NCBI RefSeq assembly: GCF_002217755.1 | Contig: NZ_BCFL01000016.1 | Location: 310,001-374,000, forward strand | DNA length: 64,000 nt | Source: Streptomyces hyaluromycini | Lineage (GTDB): Bacteria > Actinomycetota > Actinomycetes > Streptomycetales > Streptomycetaceae | Direction of reading: 5' to 3' | In this document: one piece after another, positions 11,117-19,219 of the stretch | How positions within the stretch are numbered: the first letter of the stretch is position 1 | How the letters are laid out: the number at the start of each line of letters is the position of its first letter | The notes under the pieces: model-generated | The model's database searches: none | Told to the model about the DNA's origin: nothing | The model's input: only the letters and a program-made list of their open reading frames with translations | Program-made: the position numbers and the translations under genes

Positions 11117-12739
11117 ATGACCCACACCACAGATCCCGCCTTCGAGGCGAACAACGAAGAAGAGCAGGTCACCGGCGGCAGGCGCCGTCGCGCCAAGGGC
11201 GCCAAGGCGGAGCACTCCAAGGCCGAGCGCACCACGGACGCCGAGCACTCCAAGGAAGGAACGGCCAAGCGCGGCAAGGGCGTTCACCGCCGGAAGTTCC
11301 TCGGCGGCATGGCCGGGGTCGGTCTGGGCGCCGTCGCCGCGGCCGGCTCCACCTTCGCCCTGCTGACCGACGCGAACGGCAACAAGGCCGGCGCGGCCAC
11401 CAACACCGCCACCCTGACCATCCCGGACCTCCTGGAGGGCACCACCTCCGACAGCACCACCACCTACACGCTGGAGGCGAAGACCGGCACCGCCGAGGTG
11501 CTCAGCGGCGTCACCAGCACCACCGCCGGCTACAACCAGTCGTTCCTCGGCCCCACCATGAAGTGGACCAAGGGCAACACGGCCCTGCTCAACATCACCA
11601 ACAGCCTGGGCGAGGACACCACGGTCCACTTCCACGGCGCGCACGTCCCGGCCAAGATGGACGGCGGTCCCCAGGTCGCCTTCTCCGACGGGGACACCTG
11701 GGCGCCGACCTTCACGGTCAAGGACGACCCGACGACGCTCTGGTACCACCCGCACGCGCTGGGCACCACGGCGAAGCAGGCGGTGCACGGCCTGGCCGGC
11801 ATGATCATCGTCGATGACGCCGACAACACCACCAGCGCCGCGCTGCCCACCACCTACGGCACGGACGACATCCCGCTGATCTTCCAGTGCCTGGCCGTCG
11901 ACAGTGCCGGTGACATCAAGTACGACCTGACCGGCTACCTCAGCAGCGGCCTGAGCTACCCGCTGCTGGTCAACGGCACCAACGTCGACGACACCACCCT
12001 CACCTTCACCGCTACCAAGACCCGGACGCGCTTCCGACTGCTCAACGCCTCGCCGTCGGACATCATCACCGTCCAGCGCAGCGACGGCGGCACCATGACG
12101 CAGATCGCCACCGACCAGGGCTACCTGGCCGAGGCGGCGGACGTGACCACGATCCGGCTGGTGGCCGGCGCCCGCGCCGAGATGGTCATGGATATGTCGG
12201 ACGACGTCACCCTCCAGGCGGTCGTCACCACCGGCTGGGTCCGCGGCGGCAGCGGCACGTACGACTTCCTGACCGTCACCGCGAGCGGCACCGACACCCC
12301 GGACGACCTGCCCAGCTCGCTGCGGACCATCGACCGGTACGACACCAGCGACTTCACCGCGCGGACCATCACCCTCGGCCAGAGCGGCACGAAGATGCTG
12401 ATCAACGGGTCGGCCGGCACGAGCATGTCCTCCATGGCCATGATCAGCACCACGCTGGGATCCAAGGAGATCTGGACGATCACGAACAGCACGCAGCTGG
12501 AGCACTCGTTCCATCTGCACGACGTGCCGTATCAGCTGATCTCCATCAACGGCGCGGATCCGACCGGCGTCGAGCTCGGCTGGTACGACACCTACGAGGT
12601 GGTCGGCGGCGGCTCCATCAAGATCGCCATGGAGTTCACCGACTTCTCCGACGACACGTACATGTACATGCTCCACTGCCATCTGCTGCAGCACGAGGAC
12701 GAGGGCATGATGGCGTCCCTCATGGTCACGGACAGCTAG
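11117..12739 (+). CDS. Tat-exported multicopper oxidase
   Basis: This 540-residue protein has a Tat signal (HRRKFLGGMAGVGLGAVAAAGSTFALL) after an unusually long, charged, Lys/Glu-rich N-region of about 55 residues. All four copper segments are present: HFHGAH, WYHPHALG, HSFHLHDVPY and MLHCHLLQHEDEGMM with the type 1 Cys, His and Met. It should oxidise phenols, metal ions or bilirubin-like substrates outside the cell with O2 as acceptor. An in-frame ATG at 11036 exists, but the codons between it and 11117 have low third-position GC unlike the gene, so 11117 is preferred. A hairpin at 12764-12796 terminates it against the convergent neighbour. Confidence 0.9.
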   Translation: MTHTTDPAFEANNEEEQVTGGRRRRAKGAKAEHSKAERTTDAEHSKEGTAKRGKGVHRRKFLGGMAGVGLGAVAAAGSTFALLTDANGNKAGAATNTATLTIPDLLEGTTSDSTTTYTLEAKTGTAEVLSGVTSTTAGYNQSFLGPTMKWTKGNTALLNITNSLGEDTTVHFHGAHVPAKMDGGPQVAFSDGDTWAPTFTVKDDPTTLWYHPHALGTTAKQAVHGLAGMIIVDDADNTTSAALPTTYGTDDIPLIFQCLAVDSAGDIKYDLTGYLSSGLSYPLLVNGTNVDDTTLTFTATKTRTRFRLLNASPSDIITVQRSDGGTMTQIATDQGYLAEAADVTTIRLVAGARAEMVMDMSDDVTLQAVVTTGWVRGGSGTYDFLTVTASGTDTPDDLPSSLRTIDRYDTSDFTARTITLGQSGTKMLINGSAGTSMSSMAMISTTLGSKEIWTITNSTQLEHSFHLHDVPYQLISINGADPTGVELGWYDTYEVVGGGSIKIAMEFTDFSDDTYMYMLHCHLLQHEDEGMMASLMVTDS

Positions 12740-12763
12740 CGGCCGCCCGGGCCTGCCGAGCAG

Positions 12764-12796
12764 GCTGCCGCCGGCAGTGGAAGTGCCGGCGGCAGC
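12764..12796 (+). terminator. Bidirectional hairpin terminator between convergent genes
   Basis: GCTGCCGCCGGCA at 12764-12776 pairs with TGCCGGCGGCAGC at 12784-12796, a perfect 13-bp stem with a 7-nt loop. It lies between the multicopper oxidase and the FG-GAP protein genes. There is no T-run, as is usual in Streptomyces. Confidence 0.8.
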
Positions 12797-12813
12797 CGTT
12801 CGCGAGGTTCCGG

Positions 12814-13953
12814 TCACCGACAGCTCCCCCGGAACACATCGACCTGGCCGCCCGTGCTGTCCGCCACCACGAGGTCGCGGACGCCGTCGCCGTCCAGGTC
12901 GGCCGCCGCCGCGTCGTAGGCGCCGGTGGCGGGCACGTCGGTCAGCCGGGTGAGGGTACCCGAGCCGTCGCCCGTGTACGGCGTGACCGAGTTGCCCTGA
13001 AGAGAAGAGACCAGCAGGTCCGTGGTGCCGTCCCCGTCCAGGTCGGCGGCGCCCACGGCGACCGGCAGCGCGGGCGTGCTGTAGGCGGTGGCCGTACCGA
13101 AGGTGCCGTCACCGTTGCCGGGCAGTACGTCCAGGGTGTCGGCGCCGTTGCTCACCGTGGCCAGGTCGAGGCTGCCGTCACCGTCGAAGTCGCCCTCGGC
13201 GAGGGAGTAGAGGCGCGCGGTGGCGGCGTACTCGGTGGCGGCACCCAGGGCTCCGGTGCCGTCGCCGAGGAGCACGCTCACCCCGTCGGCGCCCACGCTC
13301 GCCGTGGCCACGTCGGCGGCGCCGTCGCCGTCGAAGTCGCCGACGACGATGCCGTGCGGCTGGCTTCCGGTGGCGGTCTGGCCGGCGTCGGTGAAGGTGC
13401 CGTCGCCGTTGCCGAGCAGCACCCGCACGGTGCTGGTCTGCTGCTCGGCGACCACCAGGTCGGCCCGCCCGTCCCCGTTGAGATCCCCCGTCGCCAGCGC
13501 CCGCGGTGACCCGGACACGTCGATCGCCGAGGCCGTACCGAAGGTGCCGTCGCCGGTGTTCAGTTCCACGCTCACCTGGGCCCCGCCGAAGTCGGCGGTC
13601 GCCAGGTCCGGACGGCCGTCGCCGTCGAAGTCGGCGACCACGGTCTGGTACGGGTGCGTCCCGACCGCGTAGGTGCCGCCCGCGGCGAACGTCCCGTCCC
13701 CCTCGCCGGGCAGCACGGTCACCGAGTCGCCTTCGAGGTTGGTGGCGACCACGTCCACCGTGCCGTCGCCGTCCAGGTCGGCGGTGACGACATGCCGGGT
13801 GTTGGCGGCGGCGGTGGCGGAGCCGGTCAGGGCGTACGACGGGACGCAGGAGGTGCCGGCGGCCACGGCGGGGGTCGTGAGGGTCGCGGGCAGCGCGCCG
13901 GCGAGGACCAGCCCACCGGCCAGGACGATCCGCAGGGATGTCCGCCGTGTCAT
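12814..13953 (-). CDS. Secreted FG-GAP/VCBS seven-repeat beta-propeller protein
   Basis: The 379-residue product has a Sec signal peptide (RIVLAGGLVLAGALPATLTTPAVAA) and seven calcium-loop repeats of the DxDGDGxxDL kind (for example DLDGDGTVDV, DFDGDGRPDL, DLNGDGRADL, DLDGDGVRDL), spaced about 50 residues apart, each with a GDGTF-type segment between. This predicts a seven-bladed integrin-like propeller that binds Ca2+ and a partner or sugar. No enzymatic domain or anchor is seen, so it is probably released or loosely surface-bound. Two Cys residues near the mature N- and C-ends could close the propeller. GGAGG precedes ATG 13953. The FGE-like gene ends 40 bp upstream on the same strand. Confidence 0.88.
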   Translation of the reverse strand: MTRRTSLRIVLAGGLVLAGALPATLTTPAVAAGTSCVPSYALTGSATAAANTRHVVTADLDGDGTVDVVATNLEGDSVTVLPGEGDGTFAAGGTYAVGTHPYQTVVADFDGDGRPDLATADFGGAQVSVELNTGDGTFGTASAIDVSGSPRALATGDLNGDGRADLVVAEQQTSTVRVLLGNGDGTFTDAGQTATGSQPHGIVVGDFDGDGAADVATASVGADGVSVLLGDGTGALGAATEYAATARLYSLAEGDFDGDGSLDLATVSNGADTLDVLPGNGDGTFGTATAYSTPALPVAVGAADLDGDGTTDLLVSSLQGNSVTPYTGDGSGTLTRLTDVPATGAYDAAAADLDGDGVRDLVVADSTGGQVDVFRGSCR

Positions 13954-13993
13954 GCCCTGCCTCCTTTCCGCTCAAGGGATTTCATCGACCGGC

Positions 13994-15103
13994 TCAGTCC
14001 TGGTCGGCGGCGACCCGGAAGCCGACCGTGGGGTAGCCGCCGCTGCCGTCCCGGCCCTCGCCGCGGTAGTGGGTGGTGCAGCTGCGCCCTGTCGCGTACC
14101 AGGAGCCGCCGCGCACGGCGTTGACGTCCAGACCGGCCTCCTGGCCGTTGGTGGCGGTGACGACGCTGGAGGTCCACTCGAAGCAGTTGCCGGCCATGTC
14201 GTAGGCGCCGTAGGCGCTGACGCCGTCCGGGTACGCGCCCACGGCCGAGGTGAGTCCGCCGGTCGCCATCAGCGCGTCGAAGAGGTCCGTGTAGACGAAC
14301 CCGGTCCAGGTGTCGTGGTCGATCCAGCCGGTCACCCCACCCGTCGCGGTGACGGTGAGGATCCCGGAGACCGGCTCGCTCTCGCCGTACCGGGTGGACT
14401 CCGGGTTGTCGTAAGTGGCCTCGATGGAGCCGTAGTTCGCGAGGTAGTACGCGGCGCACACCGCGTTGTAGTTGTAGTTGCTGGTGAGCACGGAGTCCGT
14501 GTAGGTCGTCCCGGCCGTGTCACCCCACGGGTAGGCGTAGGAGTCGGGGCCGCGGGCCGCGCTCTCCCACTCGGCCTCGGCCGGCAGCCGGAAGGTCCAG
14601 CCGTCCGCCTGCCCGGTGAGCCAGTCGCAGAAGGCCTCGGCGTCCGCCAACGCGACCTCCAGGACCGGGTGTTGCTCCCTGCCGGTGGGGACCGTGCCGT
14701 CGTCCCAGTACGACGGCACGGTGTGGCCGGCACCCGCGTCCGTGTCGAGGAAGGCCGCGTACTGGGCGTTGGTGACCTGGCAGGCCCCCAGCCAGTAGGC
14801 CGAGTCGATCGGCGAGGCCTCGCCGGCGCCGGCGGTGTTGGACAGGTCGGCCGTGAACACGAAGTCCGGGTCCGCGGGGGCCGGTACCAGGGTCTGCCCG
14901 GCGACGGTGACCGAGTCCGCCGCGGCCGCCGAGCCTGCCGCGGCCGCCGATTCGGCAGTGGTGGCTGTGGCTGCCGGAGCCGTGCCGGGCAGCGGGACTC
15001 CGACCAGCGGTACTCCGACCAGCGGCGCGGCGGCCGAGGCGCCGGCGACGTGCAGCAACTTCCTTCTGCTGAGCAGCTGTTGGTGCGGTGGTACGACGGT
15101 CAT
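13994..15103 (-). CDS. Tat-exported formylglycine-generating-enzyme-like (SUMF1/FGE fold) protein
   Basis: The 369-residue protein opens with a Tat-type signal (SRRKLLHVAGASAAAPLVG) and then an FGE/SUMF1 domain: YWLGACQVTNAQYAAFL, FRLPAEAEWESAAR, YAYPWGD, YDMAGNCFEWTSS, VRGGSW and GFRVA. True FGE uses two Cys to bind copper. Here the first position is Ala (RGGSWYAT) and only the second is kept (GRSCTTHYR), so sulfatase activation is unlikely. It may be a binding protein, or catalyse something else as EgtB-type relatives do. It pairs with the FG-GAP protein gene 40 bp downstream, probably as an operon. GGAGGG precedes ATG 15103. Confidence 0.82.
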   Translation of the reverse strand: MTVVPPHQQLLSRRKLLHVAGASAAAPLVGVPLVGVPLPGTAPAATATTAESAAAAGSAAAADSVTVAGQTLVPAPADPDFVFTADLSNTAGAGEASPIDSAYWLGACQVTNAQYAAFLDTDAGAGHTVPSYWDDGTVPTGREQHPVLEVALADAEAFCDWLTGQADGWTFRLPAEAEWESAARGPDSYAYPWGDTAGTTYTDSVLTSNYNYNAVCAAYYLANYGSIEATYDNPESTRYGESEPVSGILTVTATGGVTGWIDHDTWTGFVYTDLFDALMATGGLTSAVGAYPDGVSAYGAYDMAGNCFEWTSSVVTATNGQEAGLDVNAVRGGSWYATGRSCTTHYRGEGRDGSGGYPTVGFRVAADQD

Positions 15104-15436
15104 GGGGCGGCCCTCCGTCGACTCGATGGCTGGGACGGCCGACCACGCGGCATTTCAGGGGGACAGCGCGCCGCGTGACCGGCCCTTCAACGGAACGTAA
15201 GGTGCGCGCCTTTGCTCCGGCCAATGCCGGCCTGTGACTTCTCTGGACGCGTGCACGCAGGTTCCGCGCCGGAAGCGCGGTCCGTCCCGTTGAGCCCGCA
15301 GTCTGCCCGAAGAGAGGAACAGTGTCGACACCTAGGGCTGTGAATGCCACAAGACCCCTTGACCGAGGCTTACTGTCGACACTAGACAGGTGATGAAGGA
15401 ACCTTGAAGGAACTTCCGCGCGACGAGGAGAACGCC
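15104..15436. promoter_or_regulatory. 333-bp divergent promoter region with two TGTCGACA operators (15323-15330, 15374-15381)
   Basis: This gap between the FGE-like gene (minus) and the first catabolic SDR (plus) has no gene. Near the SDR it contains GTGTCGACAC (15322-15331) and ACTGTCGACACT (15372-15383), spaced 51 bp centre to centre. These are palindromes of the form bound by GntR/FadR-type regulators, and the same core recurs in four other promoter gaps up to 33 kb. The nearer site lies about 55 bp before the SDR start, which fits repression of that gene. Confidence 0.65.
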
Positions 15437-16225
15437 ATGACCGATCCCCGGCCCGGACAACGCCTCTTGGGCAAGGTCGCCCTCGTGACCGGCGCGGGCG
15501 CGGGGATCGGCCAGGGCTGCGCGCTGCTCTTCGCCGAGCAGGGCGCGACCGTGGTCGGCTGTGACATCGACACGGACGCGGCCGCACGCACCCGGGAACT
15601 GGCCGCCGAACGCGGGACGAAGGTCGAGGTCATGGCCCCGCTGGACATGACGGTCCCGGCGGACGCCCAGCGGTACGCGGACTCGGTGTTCGAGCGGTAC
15701 GGCCGGATCGACGTCCTGGTGACGGCGGGCGCGATCGCCCCGCACATGGCGAGCGCGGCGGAGATGGACTTCGACGAGCAGTGGACGCCGACCCTGCGCG
15801 GCGAGGTCGACGTGGTGTTCCTGCCGGTGCGGGCGGCCTGGCCGCACCTGGCGGCCTCCGGCGGCGGCTCGATCGTCAACTTCGCCTCGGTGAACGCCTT
15901 CCGGGGCAGCGGCACCTTCGGCATGGTCGCGCACTGCGCGGGCAAGTCGGCGGTGCTCGGCCTGACCCGCCAGCTGGCCGTGGAGGGCGGGCCGTCCGGG
16001 ATCCGGGCCAACACCATCTCGCCCGGCATGGTGCGCACCCCGGCCACCGAGTCGGCCGGCGCGCACGAGGGAGCCGCCCGGGCGGCCCTCCTCGCCCGTA
16101 TCCCGCTGGGCCGGGTCGGCACGCCCGAGGACATCGCCTGGTGCGCGGTCTATCTGGCGTCCGACGAGTCCGCGTGGGTCACCGGCGGGAACTTCCCGGT
16201 GGACGGCGGCGTGCTGGCGAAGTGA
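15437..16225 (+). CDS. SDR-family oxidoreductase with altered active-site Tyr
   Basis: This 262-residue SDR has the cofactor motif VTGAGAGIG, the NFAS Ser segment and the C-terminal VDGG. The catalytic YxxxK motif appears as HCAGK, so His replaces the Tyr, and the Ser-to-Lys spacing is about two residues longer than usual. The protein could be a non-catalytic or mechanistically different SDR. GAGGAG lies 6 bp before ATG 15437. An upstream in-frame ATG at 15404 is less likely because it would put the ribosome-binding site inside the gene. It is the first gene after two GntR-type operators and is probably part of the local catabolic regulon. Confidence 0.83.
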   Translation: MTDPRPGQRLLGKVALVTGAGAGIGQGCALLFAEQGATVVGCDIDTDAAARTRELAAERGTKVEVMAPLDMTVPADAQRYADSVFERYGRIDVLVTAGAIAPHMASAAEMDFDEQWTPTLRGEVDVVFLPVRAAWPHLAASGGGSIVNFASVNAFRGSGTFGMVAHCAGKSAVLGLTRQLAVEGGPSGIRANTISPGMVRTPATESAGAHEGAARAALLARIPLGRVGTPEDIAWCAVYLASDESAWVTGGNFPVDGGVLAK

Positions 16226-16285
16226 GGGGACCCCGGGCACCGGCGAAGTGAGGGGCCGTAGGCCGCCTCCGGGATCCCCGGGCCG

Positions 16286-17026
16286 TCACGTCGACGGGGT
16301 GCGCCGCCGGCGTGCCGGCTTGCGGCCGGCCTCCTGCTCCTGGATCTGCTCCTCGACCGAGCGCAGCGCCCGGACCGTCGCCCCCGCGATCAGCGCGGAG
16401 GCCAGCTCGCCGTCGCGCTCCTCGCAGGCCTGCATCAGCCGCTCCTGGTCGTCGACGCTGTAGGCGAGCCGGCCGGGGCGGGTCAGGCTGAGGTGGCGGA
16501 GCATGAGGGTGCGCAGCGCCAGGGAGTCGAGGATCTGCTTGAGGGTGGCGTTGCCGACGATCTCGGTCATCCGCTCCTGGAGCTGCACATGGCTCCAGAA
16601 GTACGCGTCCACGTCGCCCTCGTCGGCCAGTCCGCGCATCTTCTCGACCCGGCCGCGCAGCTCGCCGATCTCCTCGTCGGTGGCCCGCTCCACCAGCAGG
16701 GCGGCGAGCATCGCCAGGAGCTGGCGGCGGACCTGGTAGATGTCCCGGATGTCCTGGAGGGAGGGCGCGGCGACCCGGGGCCGACGGCGCGCCTTCATCT
16801 CGACCAGGCCCTCCTGCTCAAGGAGCATCAGGGCCTCGCGCACGGGGGTCCGGCTGATGTCGAACCGCCGTGACAAATCGACGCTGTTGAGGTCCTGGCC
16901 CGCCGCGAGCCGGCCCTCGATGATCCCGGCACCCACCCACTCGGCGATCTGCGCGACCAACGGCTCCCGCCGGTCCCGCAGCCGCAGCAGGCGGGCCAGC
17001 ACGACATGCGTGTCCTGATCGGTCAT
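16286..17026 (-). CDS. GntR-family (FadR/FCD subfamily) transcriptional regulator
   Basis: The 246-residue protein has an N-terminal winged helix (LNSVDLSRRFDISRTPVREALMLLEQEGLVEMKARRRPRVA, about 46-87) and a C-terminal all-helical FCD ligand domain (IYQVRRQLLAMLAALLVERATDEEI through QACEERDGELASALI). Such dimers bind short palindromes and are released by an organic acid or acyl ligand. The TGTCGACA sites at 17084 and 17136 lie just upstream of its start at 17026, which suggests autoregulation. Equal sites elsewhere in 15-33 kb make it the likely controller of the catabolic block. GGAGG lies 9 bp before the ATG. The C-terminal tail RKPARRRRTPST is basic and probably disordered. Confidence 0.92.
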   Translation of the reverse strand: MTDQDTHVVLARLLRLRDRREPLVAQIAEWVGAGIIEGRLAAGQDLNSVDLSRRFDISRTPVREALMLLEQEGLVEMKARRRPRVAAPSLQDIRDIYQVRRQLLAMLAALLVERATDEEIGELRGRVEKMRGLADEGDVDAYFWSHVQLQERMTEIVGNATLKQILDSLALRTLMLRHLSLTRPGRLAYSVDDQERLMQACEERDGELASALIAGATVRALRSVEEQIQEQEAGRKPARRRRTPST

Positions 17027-17082
17027 CCGGCGGCCTCCCGGCCCGCGTCCGGCCCGGTGCCGGGTTCACAGCGGACCCATCG

Positions 17083-17144
17083 GTGTCGACACTATCGCAC
17101 TCCGGAACCGCCCAGAACACCGACCACCGGCCGTCTGTCGACAG
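17083..17144. promoter_or_regulatory. Two TGTCGACA operators upstream of the GntR gene
   Basis: GTGTCGACAC (TGTCGACA core 17084-17091) and CTGTCGACAG (core 17136-17143) lie in the 186-bp gap between the GntR start (17026) and the end of the carboxymuconolactone-decarboxylase-like gene. Their centres are 52 bp apart, almost the same spacing as the pair before the SDR at 15437. They probably mediate autoregulation. Confidence 0.65.
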
Positions 17145-17212
17145 CCGACCGGAGCGGCGGCCGACCGGGGCGAGAGTCGACCAGGGCCACAGCCGACCGG
17201 GGCCACAGCCGT

Positions 17213-17710
17213 CTAGGGCTGGACGTCCAGGGCGACCAGGAACCGGGACACCATGTTGTACACCGCCACGGTCGCCGTCAGTTCGGCGAGGCCGGTCTCG
17301 TCGAAGTCGGCGCGCAGGGCGTCGAACACCGGGTCCGGGACGTGGACGTCCCGGGTCATCGCGTCGGTGTAGGCGATGACCCGCGCGATGCGTCCCTCGA
17401 ACTCCGGCTTCTCCTTGCGCAGTTCGGCCAGCTGCCCGTCGTCCGCTCCGGCCCGTCGCGCCTCCGGCTCGTGGGCCGCCCATTCGTACGGCGCCCGGTT
17501 GAGGACCGCGATCCGCAGGATGACCAGTTCCCGGAGGTCGGCGGGCAGCGACATCCGTTCCCGTACGGCACCGAGCAGACTGTTCCAGCCGTCGGCCACC
17601 GGCGGGCTGTGCAGCAGCATCCGGTCGAGCGGGTGCAGACTGCCGCCGCGCCGGGCGCGGACGCGGTCGGCGATCTCGCCGCTGCCTTCGGTGCCGGGGA
17701 GTCGTGCCAT
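17213..17710 (-). CDS. Carboxymuconolactone decarboxylase-like (AhpD-fold) protein
   Basis: This 165-residue all-helical protein matches the CMD family in LPADLRELVILRIAVLNRAPYEWAAHEPEARRAG. The CxxC motif of peroxide-reducing AhpD is absent, so it is closer to decarboxylase/lactone-type or uncharacterised CMD proteins. The exact reaction is not evident. It follows the carboxylesterase by 27 bp on the same strand and is the last catabolic gene of the minus-strand operon beginning at 22146. GGAAGGAA lies 5 bp upstream of ATG 17710. Confidence 0.8.
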   Translation of the reverse strand: MARLPGTEGSGEIADRVRARRGGSLHPLDRMLLHSPPVADGWNSLLGAVRERMSLPADLRELVILRIAVLNRAPYEWAAHEPEARRAGADDGQLAELRKEKPEFEGRIARVIAYTDAMTRDVHVPDPVFDALRADFDETGLAELTATVAVYNMVSRFLVALDVQP

Positions 17711-17737
17711 GGGGTTCCTTCCGTCCGTGCGGTCGCG

Positions 17738-19219
17738 TCAGTCGAGCAGGGGGCGGGGCACCCGGTCCAGCAGCCGCAGCGCGTCGAGCCGCCGGACCGG
17801 CCCCGTCGCCACCCCGTCGGCTCCGAACACCATCGCCCGCTCGCCCGTGAACACCGGCCAGGCGGGCAGTGCGCCCCCGTTCGGGTCGTGACGGGTGACG
17901 AAGCGGGCCCAGGTGTCGGCCATGGTGCGGGCCAGCTCCCGGTCGGCGTCGGTCCAGGGCCAGGCGCGGGCCGCCAACGTGTCGAGGGTGTACGGCAGTT
18001 CGGCGGTGTGGTGGACGCCGTAGCCGGGGAGCCCGTCGCGGGGCGGGGCGAGGGGAAGGCCGGGAGGCAGGGGCGGGGTCCGGGTGAAGCGGTACATCCA
18101 GGCGGGTGCGACGGCCGCGTGGGTCCGCGCCCAGTGCCACACCGGGTAGGCGAACCGGCTCTCCCCCGTGAACCGCCGTGCCGTACGGCGGACTTCGTCG
18201 CCGTCCCGCAGCGGGTACACGGCGTCCGTGCCGGGCTCGACGGGCAGCCGGCGCAGGATGTCCGGCGAGGCGTACACCGAGCCCTCGTCGTCGTTGGTCC
18301 CGACGAGAAGGGGGACGGCGTGCTGGCGGGCGGAGCCGAAGACGGCGTCGGTCGGTTCGGTGAGGACCCGGCCGTCGACGACCGGCCCGAAGTGGCCCTT
18401 GAGGACGAGTTCGACGCCGTCCAGGCGGCGCAGCACATCGAGGCCGCGGTCCTCCGCCCAGCGCAGCCCGTGTTTCTGCGCGGCGGTCCGGTCCGGCAGC
18501 GGGCCCTCCGCGCGGCCGATGCCCGAGGCGCTCTGGCCGATGGCCGCGTGGAAGAGGTGCCGGGCGGCCGGGGCGGCCATGAGGTGGCAGATGTGGGCGG
18601 CGCCGGCGGAGTTGCCGGCGAGGGTGACCCGGCCGGGGTCGCCGCCGAAGGCCGTGATGTTCTCGCGCACCCAGGTCAGGGCGGCGACGATGTCCAGCAG
18701 CCCGTAGTTGCCGGAGGCGCCCAGGTCGTCCTCGGCGGCGAGTTCGGGATGGGCGAGGAAGCCGAGGGCGCCGAGCCGGTGGTTGAGGGTGACGACGACC
18801 AGGCCGCGCCGGGCCTGCGCACGGCCGTCGTGGATCTCCTGGCCGCCGTGGCCGTAACGGTTGCCGCCGCCGTGGATCCACACCATCACGGGCAGCCGGG
18901 CGCCCGGCGCCGGGTCCGGGGTCCACACGTTCAGGTAGAGACAGTCCTCGCTCATCACCAGCGCCCGCCGGTCGGCGAAGTTGGCGTGGTACATGATCGA
19001 GTCGCGGGGCGGCTGGGGCTGCAGCGGCGCCGGACCGAAGGCGTCGGCCCGGCGCTCGCCGTCCCAGGGCGCGGGCGGCCGCGGGGGCCGCCAGCGGAGC
19101 TCTCCGACCGGCGGTTCGGCGAAGGGGATGCCCCGGAAGACGCCGATCTCACCGTCGTACTCCCCTGCCAGCCGCCCGGCGCCGATCGTGGCCCTGATGA
19201 CCCTGATGGTCCTGATCAC
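17738..19219 (-). CDS. Type-B carboxylesterase
   Basis: The 493-residue alpha/beta hydrolase has the type-B esterase signatures: FRGIPFAEPPVGELRW, EDCLYLNVWTP, the oxyanion loop WIHGGG, the nucleophile elbow GNSAGAAH, the acidic residue region GTNDDEGS and the catalytic His in VHHTAELPY. No signal peptide is present, so it should cleave an ester inside the cell. The start GTG at 19219 overlaps the stop of the upstream amidohydrolase by 4 bp (GTGA), which indicates translational coupling. The frame stays open further upstream, but that part is the 3' end of the amidohydrolase gene. The natural substrate is unknown. Confidence 0.9.
   Translation of the reverse strand: MIRTIRVIRATIGAGRLAGEYDGEIGVFRGIPFAEPPVGELRWRPPRPPAPWDGERRADAFGPAPLQPQPPRDSIMYHANFADRRALVMSEDCLYLNVWTPDPAPGARLPVMVWIHGGGNRYGHGGQEIHDGRAQARRGLVVVTLNHRLGALGFLAHPELAAEDDLGASGNYGLLDIVAALTWVRENITAFGGDPGRVTLAGNSAGAAHICHLMAAPAARHLFHAAIGQSASGIGRAEGPLPDRTAAQKHGLRWAEDRGLDVLRRLDGVELVLKGHFGPVVDGRVLTEPTDAVFGSARQHAVPLLVGTNDDEGSVYASPDILRRLPVEPGTDAVYPLRDGDEVRRTARRFTGESRFAYPVWHWARTHAAVAPAWMYRFTRTPPLPPGLPLAPPRDGLPGYGVHHTAELPYTLDTLAARAWPWTDADRELARTMADTWARFVTRHDPNGGALPAWPVFTGERAMVFGADGVATGPVRRLDALRLLDRVPRPLLD

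Noticed and set aside
13994..15103. Functional sulfatase-activating enzyme (FGE)
   Set aside because: One of the two copper Cys is Ala and no sulfatase gene is nearby.
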